From contig NC_086249.1 of NCBI RefSeq assembly GCF_021018805.1, positions 80,874,472 to 80,938,471 on the forward strand: a stretch of DNA of 64,000 nucleotides, given 5' to 3'. Source of the stretch: Prinia subflava (lineage: Eukaryota > Chordata > Aves > Passeriformes > Cisticolidae). A program made the translations under genes and the position numbers. The notes beneath the pieces were generated by a model. The model had not been told where the DNA came from. It saw nothing but the letters and a program-made list of their open reading frames with translations, and made no database searches. Within the stretch, counting starts at the first letter, position 1; each line of letters begins with the position of its first letter. Below are positions 37,743-50,001 of the stretch, one piece after another.

Positions 37743-40700
37743 AGGGAAGAGCAAGGAAGGTTTGAATCCCAAGTTCAGCCCCTCTCTCTCCATACAACTT
37801 CTTCCACTTCAAAGTTTTAAACACTGAGGCTTCTTGGAAAGTGTCCCTGGCCAGGTTGCTGCCATGCCACTCAATAAATACACTGCCATACAGATGGTCT
37901 GGAATCTTCAAGCACCAGCAAATGCTAAAAGTTCTCTCTGATATCAACAGTTCCAGTAGAGCTGTGTACCCATTGCATCAGGGTTTCAGGCTGGGCCAGG
38001 AGGGGTTGGAGAGCCCCCATTCCTCAGGGGTCCCTCGGGGCTAATCCAGCTTTTCACACCAGTGGCATGCAGATGGCCCCAAGCCAGCTGTACCACACTC
38101 ACCAGCAGGAGCACAAGGCTCAGCTTTCACCAACTTGTCACTGCTTCATTCCTGCAGGGCACACAGCAGAGGAGCAGGCTGGAGGAGGGGAGCACGTGTC
38201 CTGGCACACAGCCGAGCTGATGTCAAGCTGGTACCTTCTCATTAGTCTTTATGGTTACAGCCATAGAAGTGAGCATGGAGAAATGATACAAGGGGGCCTG
38301 AAAAGTTTATGTATCCTGCACAGTCAAAAGACAAGAATAACCTGGAGAAGGTGCAAGCCAATATTCCTGAGGAAAGTAACCAAACCCAGAGACATTTCAT
38401 GAAGAGGCACTCAGAAAGCACGGGCTAATATATGCCTGCAAAGCAAGAGATGAAGAACGAGCATGTGCATGTGTGAAAAAGACCAAACAGGAGCCTGGAA
38501 GACCCTTTCTCAGTGGGAACTACATGGCACTAAAAACATGGGGTCATATTGCAGTTTTAAGGACATTGAGATCCGCATTTAATTTCCGCACAGTCGATCT
38601 GCGATAGCATTGTCTGCAGGGAAGGATGCAGAAATCCCTCCCTGCCCCTGAGCAAGAGCCTCTGCCTTGCTAAGAACCATGGTGCAGGGGGGTGCAGGCA
38701 GCTTCACCACAGACATGTGTCCCCAGAAAAGTGCCACCAGCACTGCAGAGTTCCTCCCTCCTGCTGCTTTCCTTTGGGTGTCATGGCACATGGTCCTGTG
38801 CTGCAGATGTGACACTGCTGCTGTGCATAGAAAAGTGGTCATTTGATAAATAATGAGCAAATCTTCCCATGCAGGACTCAGCAAGTTCTTATGTTCAACA
38901 CTTTTGCAAAAGGATGGCAAATGTTACTTCTTGTCCATGCTGCATTTGCATTACATGAACCAAAAGCTTGCAGTTAACCATCATGAGCCTGCACTGCATT
39001 CCCAGGGAAGTCTCATCCCTCAGGGCAGATTGTGCAGCTGCATCAGCCCTGCTGCCAGCAGCTCCCTGGCAGGCTGCAGACACTAAGCAAGGGGATAAGA
39101 CCCTTATGACCTACAAATGAAATCACAGAGAAGCATGGAAAGAAAAAGCAAGCTGGTGCTGGAATGGGAAGCAACAGAGAAAGAGATACCAATTATTTTT
39201 CTCTTTGATAAAATGCTCAGGTTTAATCCCCAAACTTTTTGAACATTAGCCCCAAAGTAAAAACATCCTTTGAAAATCAGCCCATTCCCTGCTACCACCA
39301 GCTGAGCAATTGGGGCATTTATCCGAAGGGCAAAGAGGTAGTGACAGCCCTCATTTCTTACCGAGTGAAGATAGAGCAGTTCCATCAGGCTCTGAAGATG
39401 TTCTTCCAGCCACCAAGCAAGGCTGAGGCTCAGGCATCCTGCTGATCACCCGGCATGAGCAGTGCCTCTCGCTGCCTAGCTCAGATCCTGTTCACCCCAG
39501 AGCATCATCAGGATGCCCAAGGCATTAACACACAAGCCCTGAACAAATCCTGTCCAGCAGTTTGAAGGATAAACTTCCATGGCAGATGGGTGTTGAGACC
39601 ACACTGACCCTCTTGTGCCAGAGAACAAAATGTTTCATTGTGTCCAGAGGAGCAGTTTGTGGTGAATGAAACGAAATTACAGGGTTTTTTTCATTGGGTT
39701 TTGTTCAGAAAGGAGAAGAAAAAGCTTTCTCTTCAGGGTTCTGTAGGAGCCAAGACTCAAGTCTTGCCTTTGATGGAAAGAGAAACTACTACTCCTGCCA
39801 CTGCTGAATCTCAGCTGGTGAACTTTCCTTCTTTAATTTCTAACATTTGCTGCAACAGAACTACTCTTGCCCTACTGCCCCTCCTTAAAAGGATCAGACA
39901 TCACCCACTCCAACACCAAAAGGTGTCACGTCACAAATCCCAGGTGGAAGTTCTTTCTTTTAAATAGTTTCCTGTTGTCTTACCTGGTTATACTTTTAAT
40001 CTCTACTTTGATCTACTTCCAAACCCATCCTCAGACACCAGAGGAAGCAGTGAGCATCTGCACGGTGCCTGACAGAGCCAAAGTACCTTCCAGCTCCAGT
40101 GTCAACACAGCAGGACAGGGACATCAGCTGTGCAGTTTTTACTTTGAAGGGTATTTTTTGGATGTAAACCACTGAGTATACTACCAAAGAGCATTCTTTT
40201 GAACCTAAGTAATGCACATTTTCAGCTTTAAGGCTGAGAACCTTCACCAGATTTAGTGAGCAAGCGGCTAAGATGAAAGAGGAAGGATATGCTGTTATGT
40301 CTAGAATTAAAAGAAAATAAAAATGTGCAACAACAAAATACACTGTTAAACTGGTTTAAATCAAAATAATCTCTTGTGTGTTTGACAACTAAGATGAGAC
40401 ACAAAAATCTCAAGAGTCTTCCACATCCAAGCATTACAACACACTGTATCAGCTCCCACCTTGGGAAGGTCAGGATTTTCCCGACTATCCACGCCACGCC
40501 CTCCCCAGCCGCTCTCCTCTCTGCCCCCGGGTTGCTCATGTCAAAAACCTCATCCCTGCCAGACAGCTTCCTACATCCCACGCTGCTGAATCCTCCCTGC
40601 CCCTCTCACAGAGTACAGACTGCCCGAGGACTTCCATTCTGGCTGCTTCGGAGGAGTAAAATCCTGACAATCCTTTAATGTTCGCTTTGTAAAGTGAAGC

Positions 40701-41132
40701 TTTCACAGCTTTCCTTTGCTTGCAGGTTTGTTTTTATGCTTAAACATAATTTTTGGCTGGCAGCACGACACAGATTCAGGAGCTCCATCCTCTCTGGGGT
40801 GATCATGTAGCACCCCTCACTGGCAGCCTCCATAAAAGAGCCTTTAAAATACAAAGAGAAGAAATAAACCCAAAAATGTACCAAATAGACAATCCAGAGA
40901 AATCCACTGACAGCAACCACAATATACTTTCCCCTCCAAATTTCAAAGAAATTTCATTTCTAAGACAATTGTAATATTTTTTAAAAACCAGTCTTTCCTG
41001 CAAACAGATCTGGTTTTTCAAAAAACAGTCTCATATCTACTTTTTTCTATAAAGCTACAGGAAAACATTTCATTTGAAGAATCCTTTTACTAAATCATTA
41101 ACTGGGTTTGAACGATCAAAGGTAAGCAGATT

Positions 41133-41183
41133 AAAATACACATCCAGAGGAGAGCAGATGATACAAAATACACATCCAGAGGA
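41133..41183. repeat. Short direct repeat, 19 bp twice, 32 bp apart
   Basis: The sequence aaaatacacatccagagga occurs at 41133-41151 and again at 41165-41183, suggesting a small local duplication. No function is apparent. Confidence 0.9.
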
Positions 41184-42564
41184 CACTTCAGTTGGTGTGT
41201 CTCTAACATTTTCCATAGTTACAAGATCAGGGATAATTTTGTAGTCTTTATTCAGTCTTGACTGAATGCTGGCCAGCATAAAATTAATTTATTTGAAATC
41301 ACACACATCTGTAAATTCCTCTGCAGTTTTGGGTGGGCTACTTGCCATTTTTAGTATATTTCAACTTCATATCAAACAGAAAATACTTTATTTTTCCTAT
41401 CCAGTTAAACTCACCAATGCATCTGCAACCTCCCAGGCTGCACAAGGCAGGGCCCACAGATTTCTGCATGGGGGTTTTGTCTTTCTGTTAAGAGGGCAAG
41501 GAATTTATTACTTCAGGTATTACATTCTGAGATATGACATTTGTATTACTGCACCTTGTAAAATTTTAAAGCTGTAAATAATCTTTTAGAAATACATATG
41601 GATTGTATGGGGTTTTTTTAACCATCCTATCCAGGCAAATTTTCAAACAAGGCTTTTAGCAACAGGCATATTAGGCTGTAATTCCTTTATTTGCCTACTT
41701 AGAGTGTCACAACCTCACCCAACTGTTTGCAGCAATTGTTAATTCACAGCTTGCAATGTGTATCTTTACTTTTTGATCCAGTAGTTCTGCCAATATGCAA
41801 ACTCCATTATAACATCCCACAAAACTCTTGAGCAACACTCCTGACCTCGCAGGCACAGAATGGCACATTCAAAACACACAAAACATAAACAGGCATGCAA
41901 GCCCTTACTGGGCAATCTGCTGTGCCACCCACCATAACTACATTTCACTTACCAAGAATATTACCAGCAGTACTATCAGGTTATTGTGATCTTTGGTTTC
42001 TGTGATCATATTTTCAATGATTGCATTCATAAACTGAACTACTTCTAGCCCCACCAAAGCCAGACTAGTGAGGTCAGGGATGAGTCTGAGGTCTGATTGA
42101 GACAGGAGGTTACAAAGCACTTTCTGGCAAGCACCAGCTATCAGGGCCAGAGTGCTGCCTTCCCAGAAACAGTTTCAGGGATGTTAAATCTCTATGTGAG
42201 TTCCTCTCTTAACACCCAAGTGGCTGGGAAATCGAGATGCTACACCATAAAGCATTGGAATTTTGTATTTAGGGAAACCAAGGTCTCATATAAACTTAAC
42301 CCTAGTCAGAATTCAGAATGCATTTTCTTCTTTACATAGATCACTTTCCACAAAAACTCTTCTGTTTTATTTATCAGTCAAAACAACAGTAGGATTGAGA
42401 TCCATCTACAAGTTTGGGGAGCAGAGGCCTGTGCATTTTACCAGCAAAGGATGTTAGCCCAAGTACCTAGTCCATCACAGATTTCCTGTGGGACTGTAAC
42501 TACACATTCAAAACGATGATGTATTTTCTTCCATGGCTCATTGTTACCGAGCGGGTGCAAATTT

Positions 42565-42581
42565 AAAAAAAAAAAAAAAAA
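42565..42581. repeat. Homopolymer run of 17 A
   Basis: An uninterrupted A run in intergenic DNA. I saw no retrocopy body or target-site duplication attached to it, so I do not call it a retroposed tail. Confidence 0.9.
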
Positions 42582-44403
42582 TCTGAATATGCTTAAAAAT
42601 CTGAGCCCTACACACTGTGCATTTCACTTCCCAATGCAATATCTTTCAATTTCTTTGTGAGAATAAATACAATGGAAATTGAGTAGCACTCAGAAGATAC
42701 CTTGACTTGCCTAAGAGATTTATTCCCTTGAGAAGCTGGCATAGGCAAAAAGAACTTCTGTAACTTTGGAGACAAAATACACATGCCAATCTCAAACCCT
42801 ACCACAACAGGCAATGGAATTACTTCTCACATGTAGGTATTCACACTGCACATTTTTACATTTTAAATTATTAGGGGTATATACTGATTTGACTTTGGGG
42901 CAAAGCCTGGATGTCATTCATCTGTGAACACAGCCACAAACCAGCACTGGTATTTTGCATTCCTCTGCACAGGGCATCAATACTGCCTGCTGTGGTCTAA
43001 CCTGGTATGCATTTTTCACCAGAGCCTGCAAGTCAAATGAGTCCTGTCACACCCCACAATGTGATGGGGGTAACAAAACATTTGAGGAAAGGCTGTGACA
43101 GAGTTCTGTGTGTCCTGTCTGCCTGGCTGCTTGCACACCTTGTCAGTTGGATAAGCCAAAATGCACTGGAATCGTTGTGTAGCCAGAAGCTCAAAGGACT
43201 GACCATCTTCACACTGCCAGCACAAGTGGAAATGGAACTCAGTCTCTGCCTTTCCCCACACTTAGCAATGAAACCAAAGCAGAAGCCATGAAAAACAGCT
43301 ATGCAGACACAGCACCTTCTCATCATCTTTCTAAACACGCCAGTTATTCTCTCTTCTCTCCAAAGGGGTGATGACTACTGGTCTGCTTCTTTGAAGCCTC
43401 AGGTGAAGGAGTTAACATCTTCCAGAGAAGGGAGCAGGTCCATATTCCCATTCCGTGAGGACGGAGGTGTAAAATCTGCAGAGAGCTCTGCCCTGCTGTC
43501 TCTTCTCAGCAGGAACAATCAGGCCCCCAAAGGCATGTGGACTAATGGGGTAGTAAAGATTTCCGACTCTCAGCACAAGGGAAGGCAGAAACTGCAGGCA
43601 GGCATCCAGAACAAGCGTTAACCACCAAAATACAGCACACTTGAACTGATCAGGAATCACAGCCTAAGGCCCACTCTTAGCTAACCTCTGTCACTTGCTG
43701 TGAGTCGTCTATACATCCATGAACACCAGCAGGCATGAGACACATCTCTCTATGTACACTAACAAAAAAGTATGGATTTGTATACATAAATAGGAATATA
43801 TCAAAATCCTTCATACTTGGATATGAAAATTAGAGAAAGGCAAATTTCTGCCAGAAGCCAGAATATAATTATGAAATCCTTGGTTTGGTGGGCTTCTCGT
43901 TTATGAAAATTGCACTTATAAAGTGTGATACATTGAAGTGCCCAGAGAGATTATTCCTAATGATCATGAGTACATGCACCCCCTAAATAAAGAGACACTT
44001 ATAGATCTGTTGCCAAAAGACACTTGTGTAGCTCCAAAAATACTCTTTTTCGGAAAGTTTAAAGCTCACAAGATGGTCACCCAGAAACCATCCTGATACA
44101 TCTCACTTGTATTTCTCAACAAGAAAAATATGCTGTTTTCTCACACCTTTCTAGGAAATAATTTTAAAATATTTTGGCTCAGAATGAGGTGCTCTCTCAT
44201 AGATGTATTCTTAGGTCTTCAAACTTTAAAGACTGATTCCAGCATTTTAATGCCCTAGCACATAATCAAGCACATCAGCTCAGAGCTCTCACAGCATGCA
44301 CTTTTATGTTGCCTTCTGTGCTTACACTTTTGTTTCTACAGAAAGTAACTTAGTATTTTCTTAACATTTGAAGAAAAACGAATTGTTTGTGATAAATGAG
44401 CTA

Positions 44404-44520
44404 CAGAATTACAAAACTGCTGATGCTGGGAGAGGGCCTCTGGGGCCCACCTACTCCAAACCCCTGACAAAAGCAGGTTTACCTAGACGGGGCTGTTCAG
44501 GGCCAGTGACACAGCTGCTC
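44404..44520 (-). mobile_element. CR1 LINE 3' fragment, antisense
   Basis: Reads acagaattacaaaactgctgatg then gagggcctctggggcccacc, aaacccctgacaaaagcaggtttacc, matching the antisense 3' end of a CR1 subfamily. It may be one insertion with the fragment at 44920, with about 400 bp of other sequence between them. Confidence 0.6.
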
Positions 44521-44919
44521 AGTGCCACCCTCCTTTCCCCAAAGGCAAAAGCCATGTGCTTTGAGCGCGCCCTAGCGAACATCCTGCTGAAGCTCTTTTT
44601 GTCTGGTTTAAAATCCTGCAAGTTTCTCCATTTAACTATCAGTGTAGTCCGCCTTGATGCTGGGGTCTGGATTTTTAAAAATACATTTATTAAAGCAAAC
44701 GTGGAGACGTAGATGCCTCAGTACTTCATAAAAATCCAGGTGGGTATTTTACCCATCCATGAATTACAATAAATTACTTTTTGCAGTGATTCACTGAATG
44801 TGAATTACAGAAGTCTTCACAAAGGTCTTGAAAAATTACTCATTTTTCTTTTGAGTATTTTTCTTCTCCTTGCAGTACTAAAATTAAATTTACCTAAAAT
44901 TAAACCATATGACTAAGAT

Positions 44920-45345
44920 CATATTCCAGATGCTTCTTGAACTCTGACAGGCTCGGTGCTGTAACCACTGTTCTGGGGAGCCTGTTCCAACCATCCTCCC
45001 AGTGAAAAGTCTTTTCCTAATGTTCAGTCTGAACTTCCTCTGAACCTTCTGGCACTTGCTCCTGTTAATATCCATCAGCTGGGGACTGCACAGCTCTGTA
45101 GCTTATCCAGACATCTCTGTAAGGCCTCTATACCCTAGAGGGAATCCACAGCTTCCCTAATTTAGTATCATCAGTAAACTTCCTTAATTTACATTCAACT
45201 CCTGTGTGTACAACTCGGTTCATTTATAAAAACATTAAAGAGCACTGACCCTAAAAGTGAGCCCTGGAGTGACTGACTGCCAGCTTGATGTAACCCCATA
45301 CACTGCAACTCTTTGAGCCCAACCTGTCAGCCAGATTTAAGATAA
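44920..45345 (-). mobile_element. CR1 LINE fragment, antisense (3' UTR into ORF2)
   Basis: The segment follows antisense CR1 order: 'gatgcttcttgaactctgacaggctcggtgctg', 'ggggagcctgttccaaccatcctcccagtgaaaagtc', then the region equivalent to 'aaaatgagccctggggtgac' and 'caacctgtcagccag'. It extends further towards the element's 5' side than the other copies. Confidence 0.8.
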
Positions 45346-46729
45346 AACTCCTTACTGGCTGTGTCTTGTTACTGGCAAAGCAACTTTAAAGACAGAGTTG
45401 TGAATAAATATACAAAATATATACGGAAAATAACCTTAAGAAAAGGAGTCAAAACCACAAACCCTTCAGATTTGTAAAGGGTGTAAATAATCTTGCAGCT
45501 GCCACTTGCAGAAGGTACCATAACAATAAAGAGACCTTAGTAAGTGGTCCTGAAACCATTTCACATGCAGGATAAACCACTCCAAAGTGTCCAGTTGAAA
45601 AGCACACGGCTAAGATAAACAACAAGGAGACATATATGTTTTTATTTAACACCACTATTAATTCTCCACTTCCAGACAATATTGTTAGTCGTTCCTTTAT
45701 AATTCTTTGAATTGCATTTGACTGTCAGGCTGCAATGTGCACTTGTGCTCTTACCTGGTATCTCATCTTTGGGAAACTTAAAGTAGCAGTGGAATTTCCC
45801 ACACTTACAGATGATTCTCCACTGTTTAAATGAATATAAGGAAACAAAAAGGAAAACTCACAAGCTCTCTCACTTTGTGCTATGTTGTTTTTGTGCTACA
45901 ACTGAACAACCCTCTTTGGACTGTCACCTGTTCCAGAGACCTGCACAGGTGCCTGCACAGTTTTGTTTTGCTGCTGAATCCTACAGGGCCAGCACGTGCA
46001 AGTGCACAGAAACCCATCTGACCAAGGCATGTGGTACCACATGTCCCTGTTCATGGTTCCCAGCTGTCAAAGCACAGCACATCCTCTAGCACTGGCCAGG
46101 CACAGAGCTATCTAGGTCAAACAGTACTTAACTATTCTCAGTCTTTGTCCTCAGCAAAGTGGCCAGACTATAGACAGCTAAATCTGTCTTTTGATGCAGT
46201 TTTGTAACACTCATGAAGAGCTGTGCTTGGGCTAACTAACATCAGACTGGGATAGCAGACTGGAAATAATTGAGTGCTGACAATATGCATCATTCCATTA
46301 TTATTACATTCTGTTCTAGATCACTTGATAACACTTCCAAATCATTTTAAAAAATATCTTTTTCTTTTAATTTGACTGTTACCTCCTTTAAGAAAGGCAT
46401 ATTCCTTATTTCTAATCCAACAAATGCAAACAGCCCAGTCAATGGTACGAAGTCACACAAAAAATAGTCTTTCATCAAACTACATTCTGGTCAGGAAGGA
46501 GCAATCACAGGCATGGCCCTGCCCCATTTTTTTCTCTTGAACAAAGTTATATGTTGGATGAGTGTGTGGACCAAATGAGTGTCTCCTCTTAACCTTTTCC
46601 TCCTATGTTACAACTTGTTCTGTCTGTAGAGATGATGGAATTAGCAGTTTGACTCTTTCCTGGTCAATGAAGGGTTTATGTCTCATTATCTATTCCTTTT
46701 CACTGGTACTGAAGGAAAACAATCTTTTA

Positions 46730-47415
46730 TGTACAGACTGGGGAGAATATTGATTGAGAACAGCCCTGCAGAAGACTTGGGGATGATGGTTCAAGGAAAA
46801 CACAACATGAGCAGGCAATGTGAGCTCACAGTTCAGAAGGCCAACCATGTCCTGGGCTGCATCCCAAGCAGGGTGAGAGAGGGGACTCTGGCCCTCTACT
46901 CTGCTCTTGTGAGACCCCACCTGAATTCCAGGATCCCGCTCTGGATGGAACATGGAATTGGTGGAGCAAGTCCAGAGGAGGGCCACAAAGTTAATAAGAG
47001 GACTGGAGCACCTAGCCTACAAAGACAGGCTGAGAAAGTTGGGACTGTTCAGTCCAGAGAAGAGAAGGTTGTGAGGAACAAACCTTGCAGTATTTGGAGG
47101 AGGCCTACAGGGAAGCCAGAGAGAGACTCTGTCAGGAACTATAGTGATGGCACAAGGAGCAACGGGTACAAATTAAAAGAAGGGAAATTTAGGTTAGCTA
47201 TTAGGAAGAAATTCTTTACAGTGAGGGTGGTGAGGACTGGAACAGCTTGCCCCCAGGGAGGTTGTGGATGTCCCATCCCTGGCAGGTTCAAAGGCAGGTT
47301 GGATGAAGCATTGAGTAGCCTGGTCTAGTGGGAGGTGTCCTTGTCCACATCAGGGGCTTAGGACTAGTTGATTTTTAAGGTCTATTCCACCCCTTCAAAA
47401 CGATATGGTATGCAT
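46730..47415 (+). mobile_element. CR1 LINE 3' half, sense strand, with ORF2 C-terminal remnant
   Basis: A 5'-truncated CR1 of about 690 bp. The first part still reads as the ORF2 C-terminus: EDLGMMVQGKHNMSRQ, KANHVLGCIPSRV and [14 protein letters not shown], before frame breaks. It continues through the 3' UTR (gggaggtgtccttgtccacatcagg) to a decayed tail near 47415. The 216-codon open frame at 46678-47328 is this relic, not a host gene. Confidence 0.9.
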
Positions 47416-47429
47416 GACTGTGTGAGTAA

Positions 47430-47645
47430 GAGAGAAGGTGAGGTTGGTGACTGAACAGCTGCCCAGGGCAGTGGTCATGACACCAAGTCTGTCAGAGTTC
47501 AAGGAAGTGTCTGGACAATGTTCTTAGTCATGGTTTGGATTTCATGGTAGTCTTGCAAGGAGCAGAGAGCTGGAGTCAATGAACCTTAAGGGCCTCTTCC
47601 AACTCCTTATGGTTTCTTTCAACTTGAGATATTCCATGACTATAT
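47430..47645 (+). mobile_element. Second CR1 LINE 3' end, sense strand, directly following the first
   Basis: A separate CR1 tail of a different subfamily: cagctgcccagggcagtggtcatg, then caaggaagtgtctggacaatg and gggcctcttccaactcc, ending in a decayed ttccatgactatatgg. The wording differs from the upstream tail, so it is not a tandem duplicate. Confidence 0.75.
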
Positions 47646-47845
47646 GGTAAGTACAGTGGTATATCACAAGTCACACTGCCCTTCTGGTACAGGTCACACA
47701 AGTCATCTATTTTTTCCAATCAATAAATGACCTAAGATATTTAAGACAGGTATTTTTCAGTTAAATGTGAAATCTTACTCCTTTTTAATAACACATGAGG
47801 GACAGGAAGCAGAACAAGAGTAACACTTAAGCAAAACCAATCTAT

Positions 47846-49442
47846 TTTATTTCTGTCAAGTCAGTATTTCATTTTTAAACAATCAAACAACACAACTCCA
47901 GAGAACTTACAGTTTCCCATTAGTTATCATGACTACTGAAAACATACAAAGCACTTAGAAATTGTTTTAACCAACCTGGAGTTTTTGTAAATCTTCATCT
48001 GTAACTGAATACCACAGTCAAAACCATCAAATATAGGTACTTTCCATCCTGAGTTAGTAATATCAGATGAACTATCCTGCAACACTACAGCACTGCAAAA
48101 ATATCCCAGTAATTTTGATTAAAAAGAAAGTACCTGAAATTGAGAACTCTGCTTGTTACATAAAAGCCTATAAACAAAAATCTGTCAGCAAAATCAGTAA
48201 ATGGCTCAAATATGTCAGTAGTTGTATTAAATAACACTTAGTGGACTAATAAACAATACAATTTGAAAAGAACTCTTTAGGAAGCTTGTAGTGGCTATAT
48301 TCACTGAATACTTTTGCAGTACATTCTTCACAGACTGAATGGAACTGTTTATGACAGGAACACCTTTGGCACAATGCATTTAAATTAAAGCAAGCTGACC
48401 ACACTTATGTAAGGCAAACACCTATCAAGGCAGAGCTGTAACAGAAAGCCTGTGATGATAATGACAGTAACCACCACACTGTGTGTGTGTACAGATCATG
48501 CTTAAAAATTCTTCTTTTGCAGAATGCAGCAAGAGATATAAGCCAAACATTTTAGTAAGAAACCAGAACTCCTATACCTTCAAGAGCACACCATGAATCA
48601 CTGCTTCCTCATGAGAAATTATCAATATTGTGTCTTCTGTCATCAGTATTACATAAAGCTGGAACTGAAAAACCACAGCAAGCATATAAACTTGACATAC
48701 TCTGAAGAAATAAAACAAAACCAGAGGAGTTACTCATAGTAGTGCAGATAATGACTTCTGTTACCAAGAATTCCACTTTCATATGTAAATCCAGAAAAAA
48801 AAGGAATGAACCTAGGAGAAGAAATTCGGTAACAGTAGCTGAAATGCAATAACTTTTTTCAAATTAGGCTTCTAGCATACACCCAAAAATGTCAAAGCTT
48901 GATGATATCTGTGGAAATATGAGCACCAATGTAGCTTCTAAATTTTTTCCGAATCTAGCAATTATAAATAAATTCAGAACCAAGAAAACTGCTTTCAACT
49001 GCAGGAAGTTATTAATTAACAAAATGTTATCTGCAGTAAAAAGCTATCAGGAAAGAAAATGAGTAAATAAATTGACTTCTGGTTTTGGAGGAGAAAAACA
49101 TTTAAGTCAATTTAATTTAATATATGAGTATTTAATTCAATTTTTTTAATATAAAACAGTTGGGCATGTTATTCTGGACACTACTTTTGAAAGTATTTCT
49201 GAATTTTCACAATTTATTCAAGTTCTTCTTTTGAAAGTGGTAAAAGAAAGAAGTGGGTGGCTGGGAAGAAAGTGAAATCTTTACTGGGTCATATTCTGCA
49301 CTTCATGTTTTTACAGTCAATTTTATCAATCTCTTCTCTCAAAAATCTGTACTAGGAAGGCACATCTAATATGGGCCAACAGGAGTTAGACTGCTTCATA
49401 AAACTATTAACATATCCTACATTCAAAACCTGAGTGCTGCAA
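47846..49442 (-). other. SEPTIN10: Probable SEPTIN10 3' untranslated region
   Basis: An AT-rich, transposon-free stretch of about 1.6 kb downstream of the proposed terminal septin exon. On the - strand, AATAAA signals occur at 49213-49218 (about 225 bp after the proposed stop) and at 47846-47851. Which is used, and whether the message reaches this far, cannot be settled from the sequence. Confidence 0.35.
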
Positions 49443-49586
49443 TCAAATACTATTCCTGAAATTCCCTGGGTGACTTTCTCTCTCTAACTCCTCCTTTTCA
49501 CTCTCCCTCTCGCTTTGCTCTCCAACATTCACAGTTCCTTCATCTCTGTCATGAGAGCACTGGACTTCAAGTTGAAAATCTTGGTT
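49443..49586 (-). CDS. SEPTIN10: Proposed alternative terminal coding exon of SEPTIN10
   Basis: On the - strand a long pyrimidine tract (about 49595-49618) leads to the acceptor gaaag, after which 47 codons run open to TGA: NQDFQLEVQCSHD, then RDEGTVNVGEQSERESEKEE and LERESHPGNFRNSI. The exon is in phase 0, exactly matching the gtaagt donor (49807-49812) inside the neighbouring exon, which gives LQK joined to NQD. A charged, Glu/Arg-rich tail is typical of septin C-termini, and several SEPT6-group septins have alternative last exons. It lacks an ATG, as expected for an internal-frame exon. There is no transcript evidence; a chance 47-codon open frame in the right phase is possible but not likely in AT-rich DNA. 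Confidence 0.5.
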   Translation of the reverse strand, partial: NQDFQLEVQCSHDRDEGTVNVGEQSERESEKEELERESHPGNFRNSI

Positions 49587-49776
49587 CTTTCATGGAAAAA
49601 ATAAAAGAAAGACAAAACAGTGCTCATAGAACATATAGCAATTACTCTAACAGTAAATCCAAGCATGAGGGTATTTCACACACTTCTGTCTTCTTATCAC
49701 AGAACAGGAGCATGTTTCTGTCTTTTCTAAAAGATTACTGAAATTTGAGTTACAGAAGGGAATGTGAAGAATCTTT

Positions 49777-50001
49777 TTATTGCTGCCTCTGATGAATAGC
49801 ATCAGCACTTACTTTTTGCAGTCCTTGTGTCTTCAAACTAACAACAGGGGTAGAGACAAACACTTTTGACTGAATCGATACAATGGTAGCTTTCTTCTCA
49901 ATAAACTGAGCTATTTCATCTTCCAGAAGTTTTTTCTTTTCCTCTAATTTCAGCTCTTCATCTTGATGCATTAGCATAAGATGTTCAAATTTAGTCAGTA
50001 C
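49777..50001 (-). CDS. SEPTIN10: SEPTIN10 C-terminal coiled-coil exon
   Basis: Encodes VLTKFEHLMLMHQDEELKLE, then EKKKLLEDEIAQFIEKKAT, the septin C-terminal coiled coil (compare KFEHL and LEEKRRLLEEEI in other SEPT6-group members), followed by a low-similarity tail ending AIHQRQQ and TAA. The coiled coil pairs with other septins in hetero-oligomeric filaments. The acceptor is aaatag at 50002-50007. Two endings are possible: read-through to the TAA at 49777-49779, or splicing at the gtaagt donor (49807-49812) after LQK to the exon at 49443-49586. The AATAAA at 49776-49781 overlaps the read-through stop codon. The exon belongs in phase 0 after EAEQQ of the previous exon. Confidence 0.88.
   Translation of the reverse strand, partial: VLTKFEHLMLMHQDEELKLEEKKKLLEDEIAQFIEKKATIVSIQSKVFVSTPVVSLKTQGLQKVSADAIHQRQQ

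Larger units (their letters stand above)
27861..47845. other. Intergenic region between the convergent genes SH3RF3 and SEPTIN10
   Basis: About 20 kb lying downstream of both genes. I recognise no protein-coding gene. GC-rich stretches (29.0-31.5, 34.2-35.2 and 36.4-36.9 kb) contain overlapping long open frames on both strands with random-looking composition, best explained by base composition. CR1 fragments sit at 33.25, 37.34, 44.40, 44.92, 46.73 and 47.43 kb. Repeat-poor blocks at 31.59-31.99 and 35.50-35.84 kb look like candidate conserved non-coding elements. Confidence 0.7.

Noticed and set aside
42565..42581. Poly(A) tail of a processed pseudogene
   Set aside because: No coding-like body, poly(A) signal or target-site duplication adjoins the A run.
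46678..47328. A 216-codon + strand open frame that might look like a gene
   Set aside because: It is the ORF2 C-terminus and 3' UTR of a CR1 LINE (YSALVRPHL and neighbouring motifs), not a host gene.
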